A stretch of 64,000 nt of DNA from Amia ocellicauda (taxonomy: Eukaryota; Chordata; Actinopteri; Amiiformes; Amiidae): NCBI RefSeq assembly GCF_036373705.1, contig NC_089853.1:28128068-28192067 (forward strand). Direction: 5' to 3'. Positions within the stretch are counted from its first letter, which is position 1, and the number at the start of each line of letters is the position of its first letter. The notes under the pieces were generated by a model. It was not told where the DNA came from, searched no databases, and worked only from the letters and a program-made list of their open reading frames with translations. Shown piece by piece: positions 13,184 through 25,700 of this stretch. Both the position numbers and the translations under genes were made by a program.

Positions 13184-14464
13184 GCTGAAGCTCGGCTGCA
13201 GCCGCGTACAGAGGCTTCACCAGAACCTGAGCGCAGAGCAAGTGCTGGCTCCCTGACTGGGATTGGCATTTCTATGAGGACTTCAGAAGAAAAAGAAAAA
13301 AAAAATACTGTAGAAAGTTCACTATTGCACTTGCTATTTTTTGCTGTTTACTTGTTCACAATGGCACTATGCACAGTGACGTTTTTGGGTGGCAGGGGCC
13401 CATTATGCAGTTCCCAGACTCGTCGCCACAGCTGGAGAGAGATCCAGGCCAGGGTTCAGAAGGTGTTGATTCAAATGCCTTCCTGATTAATTTTTTTTTA
13501 AAGCTTATATTTTTGTTTAGCTTTTGTTTCTCATACCTTGCATGTTTATGAACAAAAATGCAAGTCTCATTGCCTTTCACTTTGGCAGTTGCCATACAGT
13601 GCCTTTACATTTTTTTCCCCTTCCCCATCTGGTCTGTGTTTTTTCCTGTGCAGCCAGCTGGTGTTTTTTACTTTGGAAGATGAGAGTTGGGCTTCATTTA
13701 ACCAGTCGCATTTCAGAAATTTTTACGCAGTTTTTTACCAATTCTTTTTACACAACAGTTTTAAGTCGTGACAACATGGGAAAATTTGAAAAGGATCTAC
13801 CTGGCGGCTTTTAAATTAATTTCCCCACCCTCTTAATTTTTTTTTTTTTTTTTCCTTCCCCCATGCGTGTGTCTGGGGCTGTTGGTAGAATATCATTGTT
13901 TTTTCAACTCGTATGATTGAATTTACGGATTTTGGAACTGGACCGGATATCGACCTTTGAGATGTGTACATAGTTTTAATCAAATTGTTGCACTTTTTAA
14001 TTTGCACTTCAGAAAGGGGTAGACAGTGGTTTTTAATCACTTTTCTTTTTGTACATCAGCAGAAGGGCAGGTATCGTTACCATGGGCATGACTTTTTTTG
14101 AGAAGTTGCTTGTTTACTGTTGAATGTAGAGAACTCTGTACCTTTACTAGAATGTACTAGGAGCTAGAGTTGACCTAATGCAGCTTTTTGTTTCACTTTT
14201 TTTTTTTTTTTTCCCTTCCCTCCTTTCCTTCCCTTTTTAGGTTGATCTGAAGCTGTGTGCCAAAGAACCATTTTTTTTTTTTTTTTTTCTCCCCCGCTCT
14301 CCCCTTTTATTTATTTTTCTCCTGCTGAGCTTGTTGCCATGTTGCCTAGCCCAGCTGCTTTTTAGAGTGTTCTAAGGTCTCTACCTCATTGTGGTCTGCA
14401 AACTTCGCTGCGGTTACCTACAGATGTGGAGTATGATGTTCTACTGATGTTGGGCACAAATAAA
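13184..14464 (+). other. cpeb1: cpeb1 3' UTR with CPE-like motifs and poly(A) signal
   Basis: The 3' UTR runs from the TAG at 13181-13183 to a canonical AATAAA at 14459-14464, about 1.3 kb. It is very U-rich, with long T runs near 13838-13853, 14203-14212 and 14271-14288. CPE-like TTTTTAAT (about 13994-14001) and TTTTAT (14305-14310) are present. CPEB1 binds such motifs, so feedback on its own mRNA is possible, but the motifs are common in any U-rich UTR. Confidence 0.65.
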
Positions 14465-14577
14465 GGTGTTAAAGCATTACATGATTGCATTTTCTTCACT
14501 GGGTTTTAATTAATCTAAATATTGGTACAGTTCTTGGATCCTGAACATTTTAACCAGACCTTGTCAAACTATTCCTA

Positions 14578-15744
14578 TACACTCACCTAAAGGATTATTA
14601 GGAACACCTGTTCAATTTCTCATTAATGCAATTATCTAACCATCCAATCACATGGCAGTTGCTTCAATGCATTTAGGGGTGTGGTCCTGGTCAAGACAAT
14701 CTCCTGAACTCCAAACTGAATGTCTGAATGGGAAAGAAAGGTGATTTAAGCAATTTTGAGCGTGGCATGGTTGTTGGTGCCAGACGGGCCGCTCTGAGTA
14801 TTTCACAATCTGCTCAGTTACTGGGATTTTCACGCACAACCATTTCTAGGGTTTACAAAGAATGGTGTGAAAAGGGAAAAACATCCAGTATGCGGCAGTC
14901 CTGTGGGCGAAAATGCCTTGTTGATGCTAGAGGTCAGAGGAGAATGGGCCGACTGATTCAAGCTGATAGAAGAGCAACTTTGACTGAAATAACCACTCGT
15001 TACAACCGAGGTATGCAGCAAAGCATTTGTGAAGCCACAACACGTACAACCTTGAGGCGGATGGGCTACAACAGCAGAAGACCCCACCGGGTACCACTCA
15101 TCTCCACTACAAATAGGAAAAAGAGGCTACAATTTGCACAAGCTCACCAACATTGGACAGTTGAAGACTGGAAAAATGTTGCCTGGTCTGATGAGTCTTG
15201 ATTTCTGTTGAGACATTCAGATGGTAGAGTCAGAATTTGGCGTAAACAGAATGAGAACATGGATCCATCATGCCTTGTTACCACTGTGCAGGCTGGTGGT
15301 GGTGGTGTAATGGTGTGGGGGATGTTTTCTTGGCACACTTTAGGCCCCTTAGTGCCAACTGGGCATCGGTTAAATGCCACGGCCTACCTGAGCATTGTTT
15401 CTGACCATGTCCATCCCTTTATGACCACCATGTACCCATCCTCTGATGGCTACTTCCAGCAGGATAATGCACCATGTCACAAAGGTCGAATCATTTCAAA
15501 TTGGTTTCTTGAACATGACAATGAGTTCACTGTACTAAACTGGCCCCCACAGTCACCAGATCTCAACCCAATAGAGCATCTTTGGGATGTGGTGGAACGG
15601 GAGCTTCGTGCCCTGGATGTGCATCCCACAAATCTCCATCAACTGCAAGATGCTATCCTATCAATATGGGCCAACATTTCTAAAGAATGCTTTCAGCACC
15701 TTGTTGAATCAATGCCACGCCTAATAATCCTTTAGGTGAGTGTA
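14578..15744 (+). mobile_element. Tc1/mariner element, DD36E type, nearly intact
   Basis: The 1167 bp element is bounded by TA duplications (14576-14577 and 15745-15746) and perfect 25-bp terminal inverted repeats beginning TACACTCACCTAAAGGATTA. A single transposase frame runs from ATG 14728 to TAG at 15733-15735 (335 codons), interrupted only by a TGA at 15199-15201 right after the WSDES motif. The first catalytic Asp is codon 155, the second Asp is codon 246 (QQDNAPCH) and the Glu is codon 283 (DLNPIEHLW). The spacing of 36 residues makes it DD36E rather than DD34E. The N-terminal half has a helix-turn-helix arrangement (SISQSAQLLGFSRTTISRVY). Perfect ends and a single lesion point to recent insertion. 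Confidence 0.9.
14728..15735 (+). pseudogene. DD36E transposase with one premature stop
   Basis: This is the transposase gene of the surrounding element. It would cut and paste the element by binding its terminal repeats and using a DDE metal site. The frame is open on both sides of one in-frame TGA (codon 158), and there are no frameshifts. Without readthrough it would yield only the DNA-binding half plus the first catalytic Asp. Such a truncated protein could still bind the ends, but that is inference. Confidence 0.85.
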
Positions 15745-15746
15745 TA

Positions 15747-16214
15747 CCAAGACCCTAGTACAAGTAATGTCAAAACATTTGTGATTTGAAAGTGCATAAT
15801 TTGTCCTCCTATTTCAGGAGCACAATTTAACAAGGACCTATCATGAAAATTATTCAGATGAAAGGCAAACTGGGGGCTGATGTTGGATTTTAAAGTTAAT
15901 GGGTCACATGGAATCTATTGGCAGGCCCTATGTAGCCTGAGGGCCGGATGTTGTGCACCCCTGCCCCATTTCAATCTGACAAGTTGGATGTCGAGTTTAT
16001 ACAGAATTAGAGGACTCTTTTTGGGTGCACTTTAGAACTGACTGGATCTTCCAGTTGAGTCCACTAGTAAACTATCAAACTAGTAAAATCAAAAGTTAAT
16101 TGGTGGTGCATCCAATTGTGGCCCACAACTAGTCCCCACCCCCCAAAACTAAAAAAATAGGAAAGTAAATTTCTAATTGCTTATGAACTTTTTTTTTTTT
16201 TTAACTATTGTGAT
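15747..16214. other. Intergenic spacer between the transposon and the SV2-like gene
   Basis: The spacer has no recognisable coding sequence. A GGGCCGGATGTTGTGCACCC stretch near 15940-15962 resembles the end of a DNA-transposon repeat, but no partner end was found. The cpeb1 and SV2-like genes converge here, about 1.75 kb apart from poly(A) signal to poly(A) signal. Confidence 0.4.
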
Positions 16215-16220
16215 TTTATT
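16215..16220 (-). terminator. Candidate poly(A) signal of the SV2-like gene
   Basis: AATAAA on the minus strand lies about 510 nt after the stop codon at 16732-16734. It is the first canonical hexamer noticed downstream, so the 3' end is placed here tentatively. Confidence 0.4.
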
Positions 16221-16731
16221 AAAATGTAACATTTGTGGTAAAAGGGTTCTGCCACCTGGAGTGCAGCCCGTTGATTAGGTTGCTAACCAAAGTGCTTTGT
16301 GCATGTTGTAGATGCCTACTGGAAACTAGTTAGGCTTGTATGTAGAGTATACACGTGTTGTGGAGGGGACTCGCAAGGGGATGCAAATGCCTCCAATGCC
16401 CTATTCCCTTTAAATGGCTGTCATGTGGCTTCATATCCTAATGTTAACTGAACTTATTACTAAACAAAAACAATCCCTCAAATGGAATGTTTTTACTTTG
16501 GATAATTTGTATGTCTCCCCCACCTAAAGAAAATATTCAAACTTCAGTGTGGCTGTATTTGTAGTTTAACCCCCCACACCCTGTTCAGAACGGTCTCCCT
16601 GTTAATTGATACAGATCCACAGTTTTCAGTGGCACTATTAAGATTGTGTTAGAGGCACAGATGAAATAAAACCTTGGACAAGAGCTTTCTACAAGACAAA
16701 TCAGTGTAATGGAATTGCTTTAATGTGGCCA

Positions 16732-19700
16732 TCAGGTGAGCGCTATTTGCTTGGTCTTTGGCAGTCTTGTTGCAGCCAGTCCTCCACTAAACAGAAGAAC
16801 TGCAACCAGGAGGATTGGGATTGCACAGTTGCTGTCCACCAGTTGGCCAAAAACCATGTTCCCAAGGATGGCTGCCACTCGGCCCACACCAGTGAAGAAG
16901 CCAAGAGCAGAAGACCTGAAAAACAGATGCTCCCCAGTCAGTTCAGTAATGTTTCTCAAACGGCTTTTCAACCCCTGAGGGGAGAGCTAAATGCAAATTA
17001 CCTAAATTGAAAGCCCAGGCAATTTATTATTTTCCTTGGGCCTTTCTCCATTGTGAAAATGTTTCAGGGCTGTAGTACAGTAATGTGCACAGGACAAAAA
17101 GAGGTAAGGGTTGCAGGGGCTCATCTGAAGATAGGGGTGCTGACAAACTGCACAAAAATCTTTCCCATGTGTAGTTGCTCTTTGGGGGAACTGGGAAATA
17201 CTGACCTGAGCTGGGTGGGGTAGAGCTCTGTACTAATGACATCCAGGGCATTCCAGGAGATAACTGAGACTGCGCTGAACACACATGACATGGCCAGGCT
17301 TTGCAGCTTGGTCTTCACCATCCAGATGAAGAAGACACTGATTCCTGACACCAGGAGGCTGCAGGCTGAGAGAGGAAATTGACACATCTGCACAGATTTT
17401 CACTGAATGCAAACTGGATAATCTGGCTTCTCTGATTAAAGCAAGATGGACCATCTTAAAACTGTTCTTGATCTTTGAGTTTGGTCACAAATGGGTTTGT
17501 GTGAGCAGTACAGGTACACCCCAAGATACGTAAAGGGTTATGTTCCTGGGACCTCTACATATGTCGGGTTTTACATAAGTCAGGTCTTGCAAAAAAGTCG
17601 TGTGCTTTCTAACAATTTTTAACATTTCTTCAAGCGTAATTGCAGACTTCTTCCTCGTACCTCCACTGTCACTACCTTTCCTAGAACTGTTCTTAGGCCT
17701 TGAAGTCATGGTTGAAGGATAACTTTGACAAAACCTAAAATAATTAAGATTATGGAAAATAAATGTATAGTAACAAATTTATACATGTACACAAGAAAAA
17801 CCTAACTAGGAAAAATGCATGAAGATATCTCGGAGTACCTGTACTACCTTGCAGTAATACTTGCTTGTTTACTGTGAATGGTGTGTGAATTATAGAATGA
17901 GTGAGGCTCATCTATTCAGCTTATATGATCGTAAGGAGATTCAAACTGATGGATCTCATGTGCCCAATTAAGCAATTTACACACAACAAAACAATAATCC
18001 CGTTTAGAGACTTGTTTAAAATGTGCTTGTTCTTCATTGTTACTCACAAATCAAGATCTTTCCTCCCACAATGTCCATCAGAAGGATGCTCAAGATGTTG
18101 CCTGGCAGATTGGCAGCTGCTGTAATAAATCCATCCCTATACACTGCCAATAAACCGAGGAGAGAGAGTGGTCAGTCAAGAGTATCCTTCATCATTTACA
18201 AAACTAGTATTGAATAATAATTCTGTACAGCCAGTTAAATGCTTAAAAGACAATTTAAAGACATCCAATACTACAGTTTATTTTTTCCTTCTGCTGACAT
18301 GAGATCTGACTGAACAAGTAATTTCAAAAGTGATTTATTCCTCAGATCCCACTGGTATTAGCTGCTTAATCAATCTAGGTGAAATCTGCAGAGAATGCTG
18401 ACACTGAATTTTAACTGAAAACAATGGGGGACAGACATCATGCTGGGATAGTGTCTGAGGTGTTTCACAGGTATGATTCAGACCGTTGCAATCACACCTT
18501 CGGTTTTGATGGGATAGCAGGTATCATTCTGGGGTAACACAGTGCTGGAGGGGCGAGACACATTGGAGCAAATAGAGCCTCCATTCTGCACCCTCTTGAA
18601 GAGCTCAGGAAACCACATCCACAGGCCGTAATACCTACCCACAGCAGAGGGAAAGGTGAGCCAAGAATTTATAATTAGCTAAGAAACACCTAAATCTCTT
18701 CTACAACCTTTTGTGCAGACTGCACAAACCTTGTTCCTTTTTGTAGACTTTTTGTGGAGCACTGGTGTATGCTTGTGGTGGAAACAACTTTTTTTACACA
18801 CCTCTCGGACCTTCACCCTGTAATTTATGCAGACATCTCAAAAGTAATTTATAGGTAAAGGTATTCCCTGCTTTGCACTGGTTTGTTATAGCATGAATGA
18901 TTAAATTAATAAACATTTACAAATCATTACAATTTCAAATGCTAGCAAAACTAAAACTCTCACTTTGCATAGATAGATGACACAGCTGTTTAAAAAAATG
19001 AGGTGTACCTTATGTAATGTAAAAACAAAATTATTCAAATCCACAAAGTGGCATATTCCTTAGCAGAAGTCAGACTGTCCCTCCCCTTGAATACAGTGTT
19101 GACAACAGTGGATCTGTTTAGATTCACTATTATAGTAATACAAAAATAGAATGTTAAAATCTCAGATAAAAAAGTAAAAGGAAACTAAAGTAGAAACCAG
19201 AATATCAAAACAAACAGTGTTTCTCTTTGATGTATACAAATTCAGGTGTGTGAAATTAATAATTGCAAACATACCCAAATGATATGCAGAAGAACAGGAT
19301 GAATAGGATGATGCTTCGTGATGTAAGTGGTGTGATGAACATTTTACTGATGGGGCTCAACACCTCAAAAGAAAAAGCAGAATTCATATATGTTTCCCTT
19401 TTCTTTTTAAACAGTTTTTTAAACCAAACTTCTGGCAGATTCCAACTCAAAGGGTCTAGTACCTGTTTTAATTTGTGTGTCAGCCGGTGTAGTTTAGTGT
19501 CCATAACAATTTCTTCATTATCACACATGGTGATGCTCTGTAATCCTGATATCTGAGGCAAAGAGTGGAAAATAGCACAAATCAAAAACAAAATATAGCA
19601 CTGAATTCCACAATGCACACTTTACTGAGTGTGCTGTACCACTTAGCTATGGACAGAGATTAAATTAACTCTGATTACATTACTAGAGTTTCTGTTAATC

Positions 19701-22700
19701 TTTAAATCAAGATGCTTATTAGGATGGTATAATTTCAAAAGTTTATAAATATGCATTTACATATGAATAACATTTCAGTTTTTCTTCATATTAACCAAGA
19801 TGATTGTATTGTTAATATTCAGAAAATATTTTGATCAGTCATATTAATTGCATAAAGGTGTAATTGGTTAATATGTAAAATGACAAATAGATTTAAATTG
19901 AGAAATAAAACAAGACTCTCTCACCCACTGCCAGTACAACCTTTCCCACCTGACCCTACCTGATGAGGAAGTCCTGGCTCCTGCAATACCAGAGAGTGCC
20001 ACTAGAGAGCAGAGCGCAAGAGAGATATCAGAAGCAAATTACCAAGGCAGAGTAGACTTAAGCTAAGTAGGGCAGATGCTGCTCCTATTCTTTTATGACT
20101 TGTAATGGCCTATTAATTGGAGGTGGAGTGGTTATGGACTCTCCAAATTTGTAGTGCTGATGTATCCAAACCACAAATGTTTTCAAATTTCCTCATGAAG
20201 GCACATGGCAGCCTGTATTAACTCTAGTGTGTGGTTGCCAATCTTAGAATCCCTGTAGGCCACACACTTTTAGATCAAGCATCTTCTTGGATCCTGGGGG
20301 ACTCACAGAAAACATGCCAAGATGTCTTTCATGTTTTTAAAAGGAGACCCGAGACATCCAATTCCTGAACTCTAATATGCAATTGAATATATCCAATACA
20401 TCAGTGTTATCCCGATGTTCCAAAGGCCCTGGTGCAAAAGAATAACAGCAGCAACTGACAGTTCTGGACACTACATTGTTCTGCATGCCTGCACTTTAAT
20501 TAAGCTTGGCTGGGCTCGTTCAAAGGATTTCTGCCGCGCAGCATTTTTAGGCACAGGAAGATTACCATGAAAATTACAAAGAAGGAGCGAGGCCAACACA
20601 GAGGCAGCACGATAAGAAAACAAATGAAAGTCTCTTTAAAATGGAGAGGATAAAAAGCAAGGAATGTAACCCAGAATTTGAGAGAATATGTTTTTCTGTA
20701 GAACATTTGTTTCAGAAAAGAGCTGGACAATTTCTTGGATTTGGCAGATTTCCATTTTTATTTCAGTTCATTTCAATCTAGGAACATAAGAAAGTTTACA
20801 AACGAGGAGGCCACTCAACCCATCGTGCTCATTTGCTGCCCATTAATAACTAAGTGATCCAAGGATCCTATCCAGTCTATTTTTAAATGTTCCCAAATTT
20901 TCAGCTTCAACCACATCGCTGGAGAGTTTGTTCCAGATTTTGACAACTCTCTGTGTGAAGAAGGGTCTCCTGTTTTCTGTCTTGGATGCCTTGAAGCCCA
21001 ATTTCCATTTGAGTCCCCGGGTGCGTGTGTCCCTGCTGATCTGGAAAAGCTCCTCTGGTTTGATGTGGTCGATGCCTTTCATGATTTTGAAGACTTTAAT
21101 CAAATCCTCATGTAGTCTCCTCTGTTCCAGGGTGAAAAGGTTCAGGTCCCTCAGTCTCTCAGTAGGACATTCCCTTCAGAGCTGGAATAAGTCTGGTTGC
21201 TCTTCTCTGAACTGCCTCTAGAGCAGCGATATCTTTCTTGAAGTGTGGAGCCCAGAACTGAACACAGTATCCAGATGAGCTCTAACTAGTGCATTGTACA
21301 GTATGAACATTACTGCCCTTGTTCTCAATTCTACACTTTTGACAATATACCCTGACATTCTGTTTGCCTTTTTTATTGCTTCCCCACATTGTTTGGATGG
21401 AGAAAGACCAAGGAGTCTATGTGGACCCCTCACTTTTTCATGCGTTACTTCATCCAGTTCTATTCCTCCCATAGTGTAATTATAGTGGACATTTTTGTTA
21501 CCTGCATGTAATACCTTGCACTTGTCCACATTGAATTTCATTTGCCAGGTGTCGGTGAATAAATTGTGCTGCCGAGATTGTATCTGCTGAGCCATCAATT
21601 TTAGTATAATCTGAAAATTGGACAAGTTTGCTAACTATCCCAGAGTCCAGATCATTAATATAGATTAGAAACAGCAAAGGCCCTAGTACTGATCCCTGTG
21701 AAACAACCTCACTCCAGTTAGAAGCAACTCCTCTAATCGACACCCCCCGTTTCCTATACATCAACCAGTTCATAATCCTTCTACTTACATTACCATGAAT
21801 GCCTACAGCTTCCAATCTGAGAATCAGTCTTTCGTGTGGAACCTTATCATAGGTTTATGAAAATCTAATTATATCAATATTATATGCTTTCACATGATCT
21901 ACAGCTGCAGTTGTATTAGTAAAATGTGTAAGACATGATTTGCCTCATCTAAACCCAAGTTGACTATCTCCAAGAATATGGTTATGTCCCGCTCATTATT
22001 GCTTTAAGATGATTGGTGTGGGTGGAGTGTCTGGTGTACTACGTTTGATGGAAGAGATGTCACCGGACCTATAAAGCCTCCGAGAGAAGTTCCAAGAGAA
22101 GCACCCTCTAAAACGCTTGGTTTGTTTGTTTTTGTTATGTTTGGTTTGGAGTTTTCTTTTTCTTTGTTTCCCTTTTTAAGAAATATATTTGTCTTTTCTT
22201 TTCGGCTTCCCTGGCAGGGCGGTGAGTAATGTAACCCCTTTATATGTTATTTTTGTGTTTCTTTTTCAGCCCTGCCTTGATTATATTGTATAAGCCTTTA
22301 TATATTTTTGTTACCCTGATATATGTTGTGTAATAAAATGTGTAGTGATCTACGCTTTTGGATTGTTAGAAGCGACTCTGCTTTCATCTGCTTTGCGGCT
22401 TTGTTTATGTTTACGATGCGTGCGGTGCTGCGTTCTAGCTGGTGAACGCTTTTGTGGTCATAACACGTTATCTGTTTTTTCTTTTGTAAAACCCTCTGTG
22501 AAATACTAATTTAGAACATTTGCCACATCTTGTTCTTGTCCAATATACTTCAATTTTTGCCCTTTATCTGTTTCACTTCCTCCTTTATTGACCTCTTGTT
22601 CTATTACTCTATCCCTTTTGTATGCGCTATACAACATTTTCTTTCTCTTGATATTTTTGTTGCACACTTCTATTAAACCATTTTGGCCAGTGTTTTTTGG

Positions 22701-25700
22701 TCCTCAATTTGCAAAGTTTTGGTACAAATGTCTCCTGAGCCTCAAGTAGTATATTCTTAAAATAACCATCCATTTTCGACTGAATCTGGATCCAGTGTGT
22801 TCCAGTCTACCTCTTCTAAGTGCCGCCTCATACCTTCAAGGTTTGCTTTTCTAAATTCGTAGACCATTGTTTTAGACTTGGTTCTTGTTTTTTGAAAGAA
22901 TGCCTCAAAGCTAACCATATTGTGATCACAGTTTGCCACTGGTTCTCTAACTAGTGTCTGACTCTATCTCGGTCATTTGAAAAGATCAAGTCAATGCATG
23001 CACTCTCTCTGGTTTGTTCCCTGACAATTTGAGTTAGAAAGCAGTCATTTACCATCTCAACCATTTCTACTTCTGCTTCTGTGGTCCCAACCGGGCTTTC
23101 CCAGTCTATGTTTGGGGAATTGAAATCCCCCATTATAACAGCCACATCCTTGCTACATGCAGTCCAGATTACACTGTACAATGCAACATCTTTCTGAATA
23201 TCTGAGTCAGGTGGCCTGTAACACACTCCTACCACTAATCCTCCGGATCTTTTGTTCAAAAGTTTAACCCACAAAGATTATGTTCCGTTACTACGATCTA
23301 ATTTGAGTTCTTCCGCCTCAATGTCATTTTTGACATATAAATGCTACCCCACTACCTCTTCGATTTTGCCTGTCTGTCCTAAACTGTGTGTATCCTTTCA
23401 ACTTGTATTCATCCTCATCATTTTCTGTAAGCCATGTTTCTGTCACTCCTACAACATCATAGTCACAAGCCAGCACTGTGGCTTCTAGGTCTAACATTTT
23501 GCTCCTTATACTCCTGGCATTGAGGTACACACATTTCAGGACTTTCCTCCTAGCAGTTTCCCTTGGTTTTCTTTCCATAGTGGAACATCTCCGAGCTCCC
23601 TGCCCCCCTGGTCCCTAGTTTAAAAGATTCTCGACTACTCTGCACATACGCTCTCCCAATGATTTAGCCCCCTTTCTGTTTAGATGTAGACCATCCGGTT
23701 TGTACAGGTCCCATCTATCCCAGAAGAAAGACCAATGCTCCATAAACCTAAAACCCTCTTCCCTACACCAAGATTTCAACCACGTGTTAAACTTTCTAAT
23801 CTCTGCCTGTCTCCCTGACCATGCACATGGTACTGGAAGTATTTCCTAGAAAACTTCCGTGGAAGTTCTGCTCTTTAGTTTCTTGTCTTGCAGAACCACT
23901 GTCCTACCTTTTCCTATGTCATTGGTTCCAATGTGGACCATGACCAGTGGATTCCCCCTGGCTTTGGCCAGTAGGCCACATGCCTCTAAATGTTACAATT
24001 TTTGGTTCCTGTTCCCTAGGGTTACCGGACCGAATCATAACGCAGATTTCGGTGCCACTTAAATGCCTGAGCTGTCGATTGAAATATTTGCCCTCTGGTG
24101 CTCCGAAACGGACGTAAGAAGCATCATCACCGCACATGATCGCTAGTTAAATTATACTGTATTCATGTGGTGTTAGAATAATCTGAAAAATAATTTCCCG
24201 ACTGAGAAAATTCATGTGCATGCAAGTCGGAACAACATCAAGGAAAGTCGAAGAACATGGCAGACAACAGTGATTGGTGATGGTAAGAAACTTTTGATTA
24301 ATGGTGCAAAATCACGTATTTCATATCAATTTTTTGCTAACATGTAATTTCTAATATGGTATTAGGTTATAACGGTTAGTTGCTGTCCATGTAGATTGAC
24401 GTAGATTAATTAGAAAAGTTATTTAACCCTGATAAGTCAGGTAAAGCAATATTTACTGGTGCAGTAACAACTCTGGGACAAAATCACTTTGTAATATAAA
24501 GCTCTGATAATACAAATCCAACTAATCTTTGTAGTAATGTTACTGTCCATGTTGTTTTCACATTCCGATTTAAAAAGCACAACTCAGGAAATGAGACCAT
24601 CCGAGGAGCGCGTGAATGCAGCAATTACACTTGTTCTGATGGCAGCAGGTAGCCTACCATTAGCTAGCTACATTAAACGTGCTTAAATTAATATGCCTAA
24701 AGCTAAATGTTCTAAAGTGTGGCTGTATTTCACAAGAAAGGATTGTGTTTTGTATTTACTTATATTTATATACTGAAGTATACTTTAAACTTTTTATATA
24801 TTTTTCAATTTAATTTTTTTTTTTCCAATAAAAAAGCCATTCTTTAATGTCATCCACCGTCATTTTGTGACTATTTTTTTTTTTTTTTAAGTATCGTTTC
24901 AGGCACCGTTTAGGCACTGGTACCGTTTTAAAAGTATCGATTTTGCACCGGTATCGTAAAAAACCCAAACGATACCCAACCCTAGTCTTAATTGCTTAAC
25001 TTGTTGTGACTAAGAAACAGCACAGCTCTGCTTTAAGTATCTTTTGTCTACCTGCCACCAATTCACACCTAACTGGCTCCACCTGGAACAGAATTCCTGC
25101 TAGTCCTTGACTAAATCACCTTTCTACAACCTATCTACTTTCCCCAACTCAGCAGCTGAACTGAACTGACTTCAATTAAGGCAAACTACAGACAAGATTA
25201 ACTTCAATTAAGGCAAAGTTAAAACAAAATGAGGAATGCTAAGACTGGACTGAAACTAGGAAAACAACAAGATTGCTGCCTCTCACCTGTACTCTCCGGT
25301 GTCTGTCTGTGGCAACGTGTAAATACCTTTGTTATCCAATGTCGATAGGAAACTGCTACAATAACTAGTCATGTGTGCATTGAAGGCAAGATGGAGAGTC
25401 ATTCAACTTACTGGAAAAGCTTTGGCACTGCCTCGGTTATTGAATGTAAACATCTTCAGAAACACTTCAATGGCTTCAGCTTCTTGCCCAGCCTGCAGAG
25501 AAAATTAAAAAAACATGAAGGCTGACTAGGAAAGATATTGTGGTTTATAAAAGTAGTCAATCACTTGAAGGGTCTTCTGTATTATATATATGTTTGGGTA
25601 ACTCTCCGTTGCTGCTTATATAGTTTCTGCTAGGTTTACTAGCTATTCCAACAACAACAACAACAAAAATCAGGGGAAGAGTGAGAGTTGATGGCCTAAC

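Noticed and set aside
14728-15735. Two separate transposase genes
   Set aside because: Both halves are in the same frame and separated by one TGA, so they are one interrupted gene.
15930-15965. GGGCCGGATGTTGTGCACCCC block considered as a hAT end
   Set aside because: No matching opposite end or target duplication was found nearby.
20500-20730. Hydrophobic minus-strand frame, membrane-protein-like
   Set aside because: Composition of AT-rich DNA gives runs of F, L and I. There is no family similarity, and no splice sites in phase with the SV2-like gene, which is already complete without it.
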